From assembly GCF_001705435.1 (NCBI RefSeq), contig NZ_MDEN01000052.1, positions 85,877-149,876 of the forward strand: 64,000 bases of DNA, written 5' to 3'. This document shows, one piece after another, positions 51,369 to 61,150 of this stretch. This DNA is from Pseudomonas graminis (lineage in GTDB: Bacteria; Pseudomonadota; Gammaproteobacteria; Pseudomonadales; Pseudomonadaceae). The position numbers and the translations under genes are program-made. Numbering within the stretch: the stretch's first letter is position 1; each line of letters begins with the position of its first letter. Below the pieces are notes generated by a model. It was not told where the DNA came from. It was given only the letters and a program-made list of their open reading frames with translations, and made no database searches.

Positions 51369-52337
51369 TCAGACGACGTAGGCAGTGCCGTCGAACACCA
51401 CGCGATTGTCCACGGCCAGTGAGCCGCTGTTGAAAATCAGGTCCATGTGGTGGCTGCCCTTGGCGCCGCCACCCAGTCCCAGATGCAGTCCGCAATGGCG
51501 CTCCTCGAAACCCGCATTGCGCGCGTACAGCTGGCTGACACCTTCGTTGGTGCCGATCCCCAGTTCTTCGATGCGCCGGTTCGAGGGATTGGCGTCCAGG
51601 TATTTATTGAAGTCGTGCTCCAGCCCCGGCACGTCGGTGGCAATGCGGGTGATGGTGGAGTTCTCGATCCACAATTCCAGTGGCGACTCGATGATCCCGT
51701 ACTTGCGCGCGAAGGGTATGGTGCTGAGAAAGGTGCCGAGGAACCGCACATGACCGTTGATGGATTCGCTGTGGGTGGCGATCTCACCGGGAGCCAGGTC
51801 GTAGTTACCGACGCCGTTGATGTTGGTCCACTTCTTCAATTCGCGCAGCGGCGCCTCGAAGTACGAGCCGTGATCGTCGCTGAAGCTGAGGGTCTCGCCT
51901 TCGTTCATGGTATCGATCAACGCCGCATTCAACTGCGCGATGCGCTCGGGCTCAACGCTGAACGTGTCGTAGAAATAATCGCCGTAATCTTTGAACAGCA
52001 AAGACTTTTTCCACTGCGCCGACATCACCTCTTGCAGCTGACGAATGAACGGCGGTCCCTCGGCGCGGGGATTGGGCAGCGTTGAGGAATCGTAGAACAG
52101 GACGAAGAGATCGGAGTCGGTGATGGCCTCTGATAGCTCGCCGACCGGGGTAGTGTCCAGCGGCAATGTGCTGAACCGGAAGACATCCCGCGCCGTCGAG
52201 CTCTCTGCGATGCCCTCGATGAGACGGCGGTATTCCGCGGTGTGTGCCAGTAAGACGTGGGGGGTGTGAATGCCGGTGACGGCGGGATGGTGTTGCAGGT
52301 AGTAGAGGAAATGTTCGATTGCGCTGCTGTTATCCAT
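51369..52337 (-). CDS. M29/aminopeptidase T-like metallopeptidase paired with a small peptide gene
   Basis: A 322-residue protein resembling the M29 (AmpS/AmpT, COG2309) family in its C-terminal half. Likely metal ligands are Glu185 in LAPGEIATHSE, Glu278/279 and His285 in FEERHCGLHLGLGG, and His297-x-Asp299 in SHHMDL; ELGIGTNEG matches the family's ELGIG segment. The N-terminal half (LFVLFYDSSTLPN and the Lys/Tyr-rich KDYGDYFYDTF) is atypical, and at 322 residues it is shorter than M29 enzymes (about 410). It lies 70 bp downstream of a 45-residue peptide gene, with a stem-loop between, so it may process or modify that peptide. That link is inference from context. GGAG lies 6 bases before ATG 52337. 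Confidence 0.7.
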   Translation of the reverse strand: MDNSSAIEHFLYYLQHHPAVTGIHTPHVLLAHTAEYRRLIEGIAESSTARDVFRFSTLPLDTTPVGELSEAITDSDLFVLFYDSSTLPNPRAEGPPFIRQLQEVMSAQWKKSLLFKDYGDYFYDTFSVEPERIAQLNAALIDTMNEGETLSFSDDHGSYFEAPLRELKKWTNINGVGNYDLAPGEIATHSESINGHVRFLGTFLSTIPFARKYGIIESPLELWIENSTITRIATDVPGLEHDFNKYLDANPSNRRIEELGIGTNEGVSQLYARNAGFEERHCGLHLGLGGGAKGSHHMDLIFNSGSLAVDNRVVFDGTAYVV

Positions 52338-52369
52338 AGTGCGCTCCGCATCCGGATGCTCGAAACAAG

Positions 52370-52396
52370 AGGGCGAACGCGTTAGCCACGTTCGCC
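52370..52396 (-). terminator. stem-loop between the peptide gene and the metallopeptidase gene
   Basis: In the minus direction GGGCGAACG / CGTTCGCCC forms a perfect 9-bp stem with a short loop, followed by TCTTGTTT. Its place between a very short gene and a downstream enzyme gene is that of an attenuator giving excess peptide mRNA. Confidence 0.65.
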
Positions 52397-52407
52397 CTTC
52401 AGCTGTT

Positions 52408-52545
52408 TTAGAACGGCCACATCGCGGTGCCAAACGGCACCACAGCGTCAGCCTGCATCATCTCCACAGCGGCATCATGAGTCGGTGCTTCAAACCAATC
52501 GTCCAATTGCAGTTCTTCTTCCAGAGCCAGTTCAACTGTTTGCAT
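52408..52545 (-). CDS. 45-residue peptide, RiPP precursor-like
   Basis: A short gene with a strong ribosome binding site (AGGAGA, 7 bases before ATG 52545). The peptide has an acidic leader-like start (MQTVELALEEELQLDDWFEA), a middle with THDAAVEMMQAD, and a C-terminal neutral/aromatic end AVVPFGTAMWPF. An acidic amphipathic leader followed by a distinct Gly/aromatic core is the typical design of ribosomally made, modified peptides. The enzyme gene downstream and the intervening stem-loop support this. No other modification, transport or immunity gene is adjacent, and I match it to no known RiPP class. Confidence 0.65.
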   Translation of the reverse strand: MQTVELALEEELQLDDWFEAPTHDAAVEMMQADAVVPFGTAMWPF

Positions 52546-53062
52546 AGGTGAATCTCCTGAGAATGACGTACTTGCCGAATGCAGCGAGGACGAAAGGCAT
52601 CGCCTTAACTCCTCGTCATGGAAGCACACTGACCTTCGTGGCCAGCAAGCACTGAAAAAACTAGTGCAATAGTCAGACTGTTGCAAAATAAAAATCGACC
52701 GGCAAATGCTGGCATTTCGCCGGACTTATTGAAACTTGCAGCGAAAACAACGTTAGGGAGCTTTTGATTTCGGTGAATTATTTTTGCGACAGAATTGTGT
52801 CGGAGGTTGGTATAGAACAGCTTCCCGGCTGAAGCCGGTCCTACAAAAGCACCGGTCGAATTAGGTGGGAGCGGCTTCAGCCGGGAATTCTTTCGCCGCC
52901 AAACGCCATGTGAGCGGTGTACAATGCGCGCCCGTTTTTTCTGTGATCCACCGGCGTATGGACGCCAACCCCTCGGGGTTACCCACTCCGTTTCCCTCCG
53001 CCGCGTCATGAGCGCGTCGGGTTCGATTCCGTCACAGACAAGCGCGCCAAGGTGGTTTGCCA
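52546..53062. other. divergent intergenic region between the peptide gene and aroP
   Basis: 517 bp holding the promoters of the peptide gene (AT-rich left part, about 52650-52810), a 67-bp REPIN (52821-52887), and the aroP leader. The open frame running through it on the minus strand crosses the REPIN and is not a real gene. Confidence 0.65.
52821..52887. repeat. REPIN (67 bp, opposite arm order)
   Basis: Reverse REP CTTCCCGGCTGAAGCCGGTC (52821 onward) followed by a forward variant GTGGGAGCGGCTTCAGCCGG (52865 onward). The right arm mixes the GTGGGAGCG head of one REP class with the GGCTTCAGCC core of the other. Confidence 0.8.
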
Positions 53063-54487
53063 ATGAGTGAAAACATGTCCCATTCGGGTGACTTGAAGCG
53101 TGGTCTGAAGAACCGTCACATCCAGCTGATCGCCCTCGGTGGCGCGATCGGCACGGGGCTGTTCCTAGGCTCGGCAGGGGTGCTGAAGTCCGCAGGCCCG
53201 TCGATGATCCTTGGCTACGCCGTCTGCGGCTTCATTGCTTTCATGATTATGCGACAGCTCGGCGAGATGATCGTCGAAGAGCCGGTGGCTGGGTCGTTCA
53301 GCCATTTCGCCCACAATTACTGGGGCGGTTTTGCCGGCTTTCTGTCGGGCTGGAATTGCTGGGTCCTCTACATTCTGGTGGGCATGTCCGAACTGACCGC
53401 CGTCGGCAAATACATCCAGTACTGGTGGCCGGAAGTCCCGGCGTGGGCCTCGGCTGCCGTGTTCTTCGTGATGATCAACGTCATCAACCTGGCCAACGTA
53501 AAAGTCTTTGGCGAGGCTGAATTCTGGTTCGCGATCATTAAGGTGGTGGCGATTCTGGGGATGATCGCCCTGGGCAGCTATCTGCTGGTCAGCGGCGAGG
53601 GTGGCCCACAAGCGTCGGTCAGCAACCTGTGGGATCGGGGCGGCTTCTTCCCCCATGGCGTGAGCGGGCTGGTCATGGCGCTGGCGTTCATCATGTTCTC
53701 GTTCGGCGGGCTGGAAATGCTTGGCTTCACCGCAGCCGAGGCGGACCAGCCGCGGACCATCATTCCCAAGGCGATCAATCAGGTCATTTATCGGATTCTG
53801 ATTTTCTACATCGGCTCGCTGGTGGTGCTGCTGTCGCTGACGCCGTGGGACGCCTTGCTGATTGACCTCAATGCGTCCGGCGATGCCTACAGCGGCAGCC
53901 CGTTCGTGCATGTGTTCTCGATGCTGGGCAGCACGACGGCGGCGCATATTCTCAACTTCGTCGTGCTGACGGCGGCCTTGTCGGTCTACAACAGCGGCAC
54001 CTATTGCAACGCGCGCATGCTGTTCGGCATGGCCGAGCAAGGCGATGCGCCGCAGTCACTGGCGCGGGTCGATGGCCGGGGTGTTCCGGTGCGAGCGATT
54101 CTGGTGTCGGCGGCGGTGACGCTGATCGCCGTGCTGCTCAACTACCTGATGCCGCAAAACGCCCTTGAGCTGCTGATGTCCCTGGTGGTCGCCACTCTGG
54201 TCATCAACTGGGCGATGATCAGCTATTCGCACCTCAAGTTCCGCCAGCACCTGACCCGGGTCGGCCAGCAGCCGCTGTTCAAGGCGCTGTGGTACCCGTA
54301 CGGCAACTACGTCTGTCTGGCGTTTGTGGTGCTGATTCTGGTGATCATGCTGATGATCCCCGGTATCCGGATTTCGGTGTACGCGATCCCGATCTGGCTG
54401 GCGGCGATGTGGGTGTTTTACGTGATCAAGAACAAGCGCCGGGCCAACAGCGAGTCAATGGCCCAGCGGACGTCGATCATCAAATAA
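53063..54487 (+). CDS. aroP: aromatic amino acid permease
   Basis: A 474-residue APC-superfamily permease with 12 membrane segments, closely resembling Aro[26 protein letters not shown] at the start, [39 protein letters not shown] and [20 protein letters not shown]. It imports phenylalanine, tyrosine and tryptophan, although relatives take up GABA or proline, so the specificity is inferred from sequence resemblance. The phenylalanine catabolism genes phhABC and phhR lie a few kilobases downstream. AAGGTGG lies 8 bases before ATG 53063. Confidence 0.88.
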   Translation: MSENMSHSGDLKRGLKNRHIQLIALGGAIGTGLFLGSAGVLKSAGPSMILGYAVCGFIAFMIMRQLGEMIVEEPVAGSFSHFAHNYWGGFAGFLSGWNCWVLYILVGMSELTAVGKYIQYWWPEVPAWASAAVFFVMINVINLANVKVFGEAEFWFAIIKVVAILGMIALGSYLLVSGEGGPQASVSNLWDRGGFFPHGVSGLVMALAFIMFSFGGLEMLGFTAAEADQPRTIIPKAINQVIYRILIFYIGSLVVLLSLTPWDALLIDLNASGDAYSGSPFVHVFSMLGSTTAAHILNFVVLTAALSVYNSGTYCNARMLFGMAEQGDAPQSLARVDGRGVPVRAILVSAAVTLIAVLLNYLMPQNALELLMSLVVATLVINWAMISYSHLKFRQHLTRVGQQPLFKALWYPYGNYVCLAFVVLILVIMLMIPGIRISVYAIPIWLAAMWVFYVIKNKRRANSESMAQRTSIIK

Positions 54488-54539
54488 GGCGAGAGCCGCC
54501 GGTGACGTCGCGGCGGCTTCGACCAGGAACTGGATTGCC

Positions 54540-54953
54540 ATGCTGATCATCTCCAACAACATCCACCTGCCGGACAGCGACGTCGAGCTGACCGCCATCC
54601 GTGCCCAGGGTGCGGGTGGTCAGAACGTCAACAAGGTGTCCAGCGCCATGCACCTGCGCTTCGACATCAACGCCTCGTCGCTGCCGCCGTTCTACAAGGA
54701 ACGCCTGCTGGCGCTGCGTGACAGCCGCATCACCAGCGACGGCGTGCTGGTGATCAAGGCGCAGCAATACCGGACGCAGGAGCAGAACCGTGCCGATGCG
54801 CTGGAACGCCTGAGCGAGCTGATCATCAGTGCGGGGAAGGTGGAGAAGAAGCGCCGGCCGACCAAGCCGACCCTGGGCTCGAAGACCCGCCGGCTGGAAT
54901 CGAAAACCAAGCGCGGGTCGATCAAGGCAGGGCGGGGCAAGGTCGATTTTTGA
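54540..54953 (+). CDS. arfB: ribosome rescue factor ArfB (YaeJ)
   Basis: A 137-residue codon-independent peptidyl-tRNA hydrolase that frees ribosomes stalled at mRNA ends. It has the GGQ motif at residues 26-28 in [20 protein letters not shown] and the typical basic C-terminal tail ([16 protein letters not shown]) that enters the empty mRNA channel. The gene is 52 bp after aroP on the same strand. Confidence 0.95.
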   Translation: MLIISNNIHLPDSDVELTAIRAQGAGGQNVNKVSSAMHLRFDINASSLPPFYKERLLALRDSRITSDGVLVIKAQQYRTQEQNRADALERLSELIISAGKVEKKRRPTKPTLGSKTRRLESKTKRGSIKAGRGKVDF

Positions 54954-54968
54954 GTGTCGCTTGCGGGA

Positions 54969-56189
54969 TCAGCTGGCGACCGGCTTGTCTCGCGTCCTTT
55001 TCGCGTGCTTGTAGAGATACACGCTTAGCCCGAGGCCGCTCAGTGACGCCAGCGCAGCAAACAGGAAGATCGACGCGAAGCCGAAACCAGCCGCCACGGC
55101 GCCCGCCACCGGCCCGGTAATCCCCAGCGACAGGTCAATGAACAGCGAATAAGCCCCCACCGCCGCACCGCGACTGGCCGGCGGCACCAGGTTCACCGCT
55201 TCGACGCCCAGCGCCGGGAACACCAGCGAGAAGCCGAAGCCGGTCAGCGCCGCACCGGCCAACGCCAGATTCGGGTTGGGCGCCAGCCACAGCAGCAGCA
55301 AGCCCAACGTCTCCACCGACAGGCAGGCAATCGCCACGCGGAAGCCGCCGATGCGATTGATCAGGTTGCCGAACAGCAGGCGTGCACCGATGAAGCAGGC
55401 GCCGAACAGGCTCAGGCACAACACCGCATTTGGCCAGGTGTGGCTGGCGTAATACAGCGTGATAAACGTTGCGATGGTGCCGAAGCCGATTGACCCCAGC
55501 GCCAGCCCGGTCCCGTGGGGCAGCACGCGGCCCAGCACGTGGAGGAAGGGCAAGCGCTCGCCATGCACCAGCGGCGCCGGGGTTTTCTTCCAGGCCAGGG
55601 AAATCCCCAGCGCCGCCAACAGCATGATGCTGACGCCCATGCTCCACAGCCCCAACGCATTGACCAACAACACCCCCACCGGCGCGCCGATGGCCAGGGC
55701 GCCGTAGCTGGCGATGCCGTTCCATGAAATCACTTTGGCCGTATTGGCAGCGCCGACGCGGCCGATGCCCCAGCCGATCGAGCCGGAGCCAACCAGGCTT
55801 TCAGCGCTGCCGAGCACCAGCCGCCCTACAAACAGGCTGATCAGGCTGATCATTGGCCAGGCGTCGAGCCAGTCGGCGAGGAGCATGAACACGCCGCTCA
55901 ACCCGCAGCCGAACAGACCGATGATTACCGCTTTTTTCGGGCCTCGGGTGTCGATGAATCGCCCGGCAAAGGGCCGGCTGAGGAGGGTCGCGAGGTATTG
56001 CACGCTGATCACCAGCCCGGCAGCGACCGCGCCGAAGCCAAGGTCGGTGTGCACATAACCTGGCAATACGGCCAGCGGGATACCGATGTTCAGGTAGCCG
56101 ATGAAGGTGAAAAGGACGATGGAAACAACCTGCAGCGTGACAGCCATAGGACGTTGAGGGGCAGCGCTCGAAGCGTCTGGCATGGGCAT
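54969..56189 (-). CDS. MFS transporter (YhhS/YfcJ-like)
   Basis: A 406-residue major facilitator with 12 helices. The signature between helices 2 and 3 is [17 protein letters not shown]; others are [22 protein letters not shown] and [16 protein letters not shown]. It is closest to the YhhS/YfcJ arabinose-efflux-like group, with unknown substrate. Start ATG 56189 or 56183 (both have weak ribosome binding sites); the longer frame to 56285 is Arg/Phe-rich and improbable. It is convergent with arfB. Confidence 0.85.
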   Translation of the reverse strand: MPMPDASSAAPQRPMAVTLQVVSIVLFTFIGYLNIGIPLAVLPGYVHTDLGFGAVAAGLVISVQYLATLLSRPFAGRFIDTRGPKKAVIIGLFGCGLSGVFMLLADWLDAWPMISLISLFVGRLVLGSAESLVGSGSIGWGIGRVGAANTAKVISWNGIASYGALAIGAPVGVLLVNALGLWSMGVSIMLLAALGISLAWKKTPAPLVHGERLPFLHVLGRVLPHGTGLALGSIGFGTIATFITLYYASHTWPNAVLCLSLFGACFIGARLLFGNLINRIGGFRVAIACLSVETLGLLLLWLAPNPNLALAGAALTGFGFSLVFPALGVEAVNLVPPASRGAAVGAYSLFIDLSLGITGPVAGAVAAGFGFASIFLFAALASLSGLGLSVYLYKHAKRTRDKPVAS

Positions 56190-56764
56190 AGATCCACGGT
56201 TACGACGGAAAAAGAATAGCGAGGGGGCAATCGGGTTGAAGCGTAGACGCTTGAATCCGCGCGAGGGCACATGATAGCGAGGCACGGCGGTTCATGGCAG
56301 TGGCGGATGGGTGGATCTGAGTTCGGGGTCAGGCAGAGGTGAAGCCTGTTGCGAATGATTCAGCCCTTATGGAAATACACCTTGAAGACGCTCTTCCGTA
56401 GGGGCTGAAAATTTAGCGGCTGAAAAATCAGTGGCTAAACAGGCCTTCAGCGCGGGCTTTGGGCTTTGCTGCTGTCGTTGCGTTTACCGCTGGCTTTCAT
56501 CTCGATCGGCTGACCGAGTTCCTGGCGGGCTGCTGCACTTTGCTGATTCTGGCTTGGGAAGGGGAAGTTCGGGATTTCATGCATATCGTCGCTCCTCACA
56601 AGTGTGTTGCGGCTGAATTGAACAGCGCGTCCGAGAACGCTCAGGGAGGATACAGCAGTACAAATGACAATCAGACTTTTAAATGCGGGCCGCTGGTCAT
56701 GTAGTGAGGATGGGTTCCTGCAACATGCGCGCGGCCCTTTAAAAGCGTCGACTCGGTGAGCGCC
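56190..56764. other. region between the MFS gene and phhC
   Basis: 575 bp on the 5' side of the MFS gene. It contains one small minus-strand ORF with a good ribosome binding site (56447-56584), and otherwise promoter-like DNA with no clear terminator. Plus-strand frames here (about 56430-56704) have no ribosome binding site and are antisense to the small ORF. Confidence 0.5.
56447..56584 (-). CDS. 45-residue small hydrophilic peptide
   Basis: Begins MHEIPNFPFPSQNQQSAAAR and ends with a basic Lys/Arg/Ser-rich tail (KASGKRNDSSKAQSPR). GAGGAG lies 7 bases before ATG 56584, a strong ribosome binding site. It has no membrane segment or signal peptide and is probably disordered. I do not recognise a family. 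The reasons to accept it are the ribosome binding site and the otherwise empty space. Confidence 0.5.
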   Translation of the reverse strand: MHEIPNFPFPSQNQQSAAARQELGQPIEMKASGKRNDSSKAQSPR

Positions 56765-57961
56765 TCAGTCCTTGCAAACCGCCGCAAACGCCGCTGCCAG
56801 CTCATCCAGTCTCGTGGCGTCAATCCCCGCAACGTTGGCTCGACCCGCCGCCACCATGTACACGCTATGCTCGTTTCGCAGACGCGCGACCTGGTCGTCG
56901 TTCATGCCAGTGTAGGAAAACATGCCGCGCTGCACGCCAATGTGGGCGAAACGTTCACCCAGACCCAGCGGCGTGAGTGCTTGGACCAGCCCGACCCGAA
57001 GTTGCGCAATGCGGCTGCGCATCTCCTCAACCTCTCCAGCCCACAGGGCCTTCAATTCAGGATCGCCCAAAATTTCGGCCACCACGGCGGCGCCATGATC
57101 CGGCGGGTTCGACCACAGATTACGGGCCGTCGCCGACAGCTGACTGCGCACGTCCATCAGCTTCTCGGTGGTGTCAGCACAGACGAGCAAGGCGCCGGTC
57201 CGCTCGCGGTACAGACCGAAGTTTTTCGAGCAGGAACTGGTGATCAGCAGCTCAGGCAGCTCGCCGGCAAACAGGCGAACCGCCCAGGCGTCCTCCTCGA
57301 GACCGTCGCCAAAACCCTGGTAGGCGAAATCGATCAGCGGCAGCAGGTTGCGTTGCTTGACGATTTCCAGCACCGCGTGCCAGTCATCACGGGACAGGTC
57401 GAACCCGGTCGGGTTGTGACAGCACGCGTGCAGCAGGACAACGTCGCCCTCGGGAATGGTTTTCAACGTCTCCAGCATGGCCGGCACGTTGAGCTGATTG
57501 TCGCGGCCCACGTAGGGGTAGTGACTGACCTTCAAGCCCGCCGCCGCATAGATGGTTTCGTGAATCGGCCAGGTCGGATCGCTCAACCAGATGCCCTTGC
57601 CCGGCAGGCAGTGGGCAATGAAGTCTGCGCTCAACCGCAGCGCGCCGGTGCCGCCGGGTGTCTGGGTGGCGCCGACGCGTTTGCTGGCGATCAGCGGCGA
57701 ATCGGCGCCCATGACCAGTTCACAGATCAGCGTGCCGAAACGCGGTTCGCCATGGCCACCGATGTAACTCTTGGTGGGCTGCGAGTCGACCAGTCGCTGC
57801 TCGGCGATTTTCACCGCGCGAGGGATGGTGGTCAGGCCCTGCGCATCTTTATAGACGCCCACGCCCAGGTCGAACTTGTTCGGATTCGGGTCTTTGGCGT
57901 AGGCCTGAATCAGGCCCAGGATGGGATCGTCCGGTACGCGCTGAATCTGTGAGAAATGCAT
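56765..57961 (-). CDS. phhC: aromatic amino acid aminotransferase PhhC
   Basis: A 398-residue class I (fold type I) PLP aminotransferase of the TyrB/AspC subgroup. Lys in SSCSKNFGLYRERTG binds PLP, with HACCHNPTGFD and DFAYQGFGDG around the cofactor and a C-terminal Arg in AAGRANVAGID for the substrate carboxylate. In the phh operon it transaminates tyrosine (and phenylalanine) toward homogentisate. It starts one base after the phhB stop. Confidence 0.92.
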   Translation of the reverse strand: MHFSQIQRVPDDPILGLIQAYAKDPNPNKFDLGVGVYKDAQGLTTIPRAVKIAEQRLVDSQPTKSYIGGHGEPRFGTLICELVMGADSPLIASKRVGATQTPGGTGALRLSADFIAHCLPGKGIWLSDPTWPIHETIYAAAGLKVSHYPYVGRDNQLNVPAMLETLKTIPEGDVVLLHACCHNPTGFDLSRDDWHAVLEIVKQRNLLPLIDFAYQGFGDGLEEDAWAVRLFAGELPELLITSSCSKNFGLYRERTGALLVCADTTEKLMDVRSQLSATARNLWSNPPDHGAAVVAEILGDPELKALWAGEVEEMRSRIAQLRVGLVQALTPLGLGERFAHIGVQRGMFSYTGMNDDQVARLRNEHSVYMVAAGRANVAGIDATRLDELAAAFAAVCKD

Positions 57962-57962
57962 T

Positions 57963-58319
57963 TTACTTACGGCCCTCGGCGCTTTTGGCCACCTCGTCTG
58001 TGCGGGAGGCCATGATGAAATCGTTGCGGTGCAGCCCTTTGATGGAGTGGCTCCACCAGGTCACGGTCACTTTGCCCCATTCGGTCAGCAGACCCGGGTG
58101 GTGACCTTCGGCCTCGGCAATTTCGCCGACAGCGTTGGTAAACGCCAGCGCAAATTTGAAATTCTTGAACAGGAAGACTTTTTCCAGTTGCATGACGCTG
58201 TCACGCACTTCGATGTTCCAGTCCGGGATCTGCTTGAGCAAATCCGGCAGCTCGGCGTCACTGACTTGCGGGGCGTCGGCGCGGCAGGCTTCGCACTGGG
58301 ATTGGTTGAGAGCGGTCAT
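57963..58319 (-). CDS. phhB: pterin-4-alpha-carbinolamine dehydratase PhhB
   Basis: A 118-residue PCD/DCoH-family enzyme that regenerates the tetrahydropterin cofactor of PhhA. The active-site motif [33 protein letters not shown] contains the catalytic His pair and the later His. It also carries an N-terminal Cys pair (QCEACRAD) common in pseudomonad members. ATG 58319 gives the normal length. It is the middle gene of phhA-phhB-phhC. Confidence 0.95.
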   Translation of the reverse strand: MTALNQSQCEACRADAPQVSDAELPDLLKQIPDWNIEVRDSVMQLEKVFLFKNFKFALAFTNAVGEIAEAEGHHPGLLTEWGKVTVTWWSHSIKGLHRNDFIMASRTDEVAKSAEGRK

Positions 58320-58371
58320 TGAAAGATTCCTTGATCGGGTTCGGGCTGCTTTTTTCGGGGCGGCTGTTGTT

Positions 58372-59160
58372 TTAAGCGGCTTTATTTTTCGGTGGAAATT
58401 TCGGCGCGTGCAGCCCCAGTTCAGCCGCCGTGCGGGCCATGTCCATGATGTCCTCATGGGCAAGGTCAAACAGGCGCTTGAGGTCTGGCAGTACAAAATA
58501 CACTGGCTGCAGAATGTCGATGCGATAGGGCGTGCGCATGGCTTCAATCGGGTCGAAGGGCTGATGTTCGGGGGTCGATGACACGCTGTAAACGGTTTCC
58601 TTGGGCGAAGAGAGGATGCCGCCGCCGTAGATCTTGCGCCCTTGTGGCGTGTCGACCAGGCCGAATTCGATGGTCATCCAGTAGAGGCGGGCAAGATACA
58701 CGCGCTGCTCTTTGCTGGCTGCCAGACCGAGCTTGCCGTAGGTGTGGGTAAATTCTGCAAACCACGGGTTGGTCAGCAACGGGCAGTGTCCGAAAACCTC
58801 GTGAAAGATGTCGGGCTCTTGCAGGTAGTCGAGTTCTTCTTCGCTGCGAATGAACGTGGCGACCGGAAATCGCTTGCTCGCCAGCAACTCGAAGAAGGTT
58901 TGAAAAGGGATCAGCGCCGGCACGCGCTCGACTTGCCAACCCGTGGCTGCCCCCAGCACGCGGTTGATTTCGCCGAGCTGCGGAATACGGTCGTGGGGCA
59001 GGGCGAGCTGCTCGATGCCATCCAGATACTCCTGACACGCGCGGCCTTCGACCACCTTGAGCTGGCGGGTGATGAGGGTGTTCCAGATTCTGTGTTCGGC
59101 GTCGGAGTAATCAATAAAACCGGTGGCGTCCGGTTCGCGTGCGACGTACTGCGTACTCAT
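58372..59160 (-). CDS. phhA: phenylalanine 4-hydroxylase PhhA
   Basis: A 262-residue iron- and pterin-dependent monooxygenase converting phenylalanine to tyrosine. The iron ligands are His120 and His125 ([11 protein letters not shown]) and Glu165 (MTIEFGLVD). At 262 residues it is the single-domain bacterial form without an ACT regulatory domain. It is the first gene of phhABC and divergent from its regulator phhR. AGGAGAG lies close to ATG 59160, with an A-rich run (AAGAAAAAA) a few bases further upstream. Confidence 0.96.
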   Translation of the reverse strand: MSTQYVAREPDATGFIDYSDAEHRIWNTLITRQLKVVEGRACQEYLDGIEQLALPHDRIPQLGEINRVLGAATGWQVERVPALIPFQTFFELLASKRFPVATFIRSEEELDYLQEPDIFHEVFGHCPLLTNPWFAEFTHTYGKLGLAASKEQRVYLARLYWMTIEFGLVDTPQGRKIYGGGILSSPKETVYSVSSTPEHQPFDPIEAMRTPYRIDILQPVYFVLPDLKRLFDLAHEDIMDMARTAAELGLHAPKFPPKNKAA

Positions 59161-59294
59161 GGGGCTCTCCTGATGGTTTTTTCTTATATGGAGCAATGCG
59201 ATATAGGGATGAATCTGATGGGCCTATTGATAGCTGATTTGGCGCTTCCGGACGCGGGGCTTTCGCTCGATTTGCCTGAAACGCTACGACAATT

Positions 59295-59385
59295 CGTAAA
59301 GAAAACGTGACGATCCCATGGATAGGCTCGTATGTAATTGCCACGCGGTCGCCTCCGTCCCTTGCGCTGTAACGTATTCTTGACG
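59295..59385. promoter_or_regulatory. weak candidate TyrR/PhhR boxes between phhA and phhR
   Basis: Two sequences loosely follow TGTAAA-N6-TTTACA: CGTAAA-GAAAAC-GTGACG (59295-59312) and TGTAAC-GTATTC-TTGACG (59368-59385). Each has three or four mismatches in total. The position between the divergent genes is right for PhhR, but the match is poor. Confidence 0.3.
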
Positions 59386-59432
59386 ATAAACTTGAACGAA
59401 CCCGAAATCGATGCCACGTCCGCGAGCTCTCC

Positions 59433-60986
59433 ATGCGTATCAAAGTCCATTGTCAGAACCGCGTTGGCATCCTGCGCGACATCCTTGAGCTGCTGGTGGC
59501 CTACGGCGTCAACGTCTCCGGTGGGGAAGTGGGAGGTGAGCATGGCGATGCCATCTATCTGCGTTGCCCGAACCTGATCAATCTGCAGTTCCAGGCGCTG
59601 GTGCCGAAATTCGAGACCATAGCCGGGGTATTCGGCGTCAAGCGTGTGGGATTAATGCCCAGCGAACGTCGGCATATGGAGCTCAATGCCTTGCTTGGCG
59701 CCCTTGAGTTTCCCGTGCTCTCCATAGACATGGGCGGCTCCATCGTTGCGGCGAATCGCGCTGCGGCGCAGTTGCTGGGCGTGCGGGTCGATGAGGTGCC
59801 GGGCATCCCGCTGTCCCGTTACGCCGAGGATTTCGACCTGCCGCAGTTGGTGCGCGCCAACCGCTCGCGCATCAATGGCCTGCGCGTGAAGGTAAAGGGC
59901 GACATTTTTCTCGCGGACATCGCGCCCCTGCAATCCGAGCACGAAGACAGCGAAGCCATGGCCGGCGCCGTGCTGACATTGCACCGCGCCGACCGGGTCG
60001 GCGAGCACATCTATAACGTGCGCAAGCAGGAGCTGCGCGGTTTCGACAGCATTTTTCAGAGTTCGAAGGTGATGGCGGCGGTGGTTCGGGAGGCCCGGCG
60101 CATGGCCCCGCTGGATGCGCCGTTGCTGATCGAAGGCGAGACCGGCACCGGCAAGGAGTTGCTGGCGCGGGCTTGTCATCTCGCCAGCCCGCGCGGTCAG
60201 TCGCCGATGATGGCGCTCAACTGCGCGGGGTTTTCCGAATCCATGGCCGAGACCGAGCTCTTCGGCTACGGCCCCGGTGCGTTTGAAGGTGCGCGCGCCG
60301 AAGGCAAGTTGGGGCTGCTCGAATTGACCTCGGGCGGCACGTTGTTTCTCGACGGCGTCGCGGAAATGAGCGCGCGGTTGCAGGCGAAACTGCTGCGCTA
60401 TCTGCAGGAAGGTTGCTTTCGACGGGTAGGCAGCGACGAAGAGGTGTATCTCGATGTGCGGATCATCTGCGCCACCCAAGTGGACCTGTCCGAACTCTGC
60501 GCCCGGGGTGAATTCCGCCAGGACCTCTACCACCGGCTTAACGTGTTGTCCTTGCACATTCCGCCCCTGCGCGAGTGCATGGACGGTCTCGCGCCGCTGG
60601 TGGAGCATTTTCTCGATCAGGCCAGTCGGCAGATCGGCTGCACCTTGCCTCGGCTGGCGCCTGCGGCCATGGAACGTCTCAGCCAATACCACTGGCCCGG
60701 CAATGTCCGGCAGTTGGAGAATGTCCTGTTTCAGGCGGTTTCGTTGTGCGACGGCAAACGAGTGAACGCCGAACATATTCGCCTGCCGGATTACGGCGTG
60801 CGCCAACCCTTGGGCGACTTTTCTCTGGAAGGCGGATTGGAAGATATTGTCGGGCGATTCGAGAAAGCAGTACTTGAACAGTTATATGCAGCACACCCGA
60901 GCAGCCGGTTATTAGGCAAGCGACTGGGTATTTCCCATACAACGGTGGCCAATAAGCTGAAGCACTATGGAATAGGCCAACGTTGA
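59433..60986 (+). CDS. phhR: TyrR-like transcriptional activator PhhR
   Basis: A 517-residue regulator with an N-terminal ACT domain (1-75, RIKVHCQNRVGILRDILELL), a PAS domain (about 85-190), an AAA+ domain (Walker A GETGTGKE 235-242, Walker B GGTLFLDG 301-308) and a C-terminal helix-turn-helix (LLGKRLGISHTTVANKLKHYGI). The loop that contacts sigma-54 reads GAFEGA (282-287) instead of GAFTGA, in line with TyrR/PhhR proteins acting on sigma-70 promoters. Aromatic amino acids are the expected effectors and phhABC the targets. Confidence 0.95.
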   Translation: MRIKVHCQNRVGILRDILELLVAYGVNVSGGEVGGEHGDAIYLRCPNLINLQFQALVPKFETIAGVFGVKRVGLMPSERRHMELNALLGALEFPVLSIDMGGSIVAANRAAAQLLGVRVDEVPGIPLSRYAEDFDLPQLVRANRSRINGLRVKVKGDIFLADIAPLQSEHEDSEAMAGAVLTLHRADRVGEHIYNVRKQELRGFDSIFQSSKVMAAVVREARRMAPLDAPLLIEGETGTGKELLARACHLASPRGQSPMMALNCAGFSESMAETELFGYGPGAFEGARAEGKLGLLELTSGGTLFLDGVAEMSARLQAKLLRYLQEGCFRRVGSDEEVYLDVRIICATQVDLSELCARGEFRQDLYHRLNVLSLHIPPLRECMDGLAPLVEHFLDQASRQIGCTLPRLAPAAMERLSQYHWPGNVRQLENVLFQAVSLCDGKRVNAEHIRLPDYGVRQPLGDFSLEGGLEDIVGRFEKAVLEQLYAAHPSSRLLGKRLGISHTTVANKLKHYGIGQR

Positions 60987-61150
60987 ACGATGTGCTGATT
61001 AACTACAGGGGAGTGATTGGAGTGGCGGTCCACCTTGCCCGCGCTTCACTCAGACAGATAACAGCCAGATAAACGGACACACCGCATTACATGAGCAAGC
61101 GCGCTTCTTTAAATAAGTCGCGCGCTCAACTCAACGAAACAGATGGCTGA

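Noticed and set aside
52605..53063. 152-codon minus-strand frame upstream of the peptide gene
   Set aside because: It crosses a REPIN and the aroP leader and has no ribosome binding site or recognisable domain.
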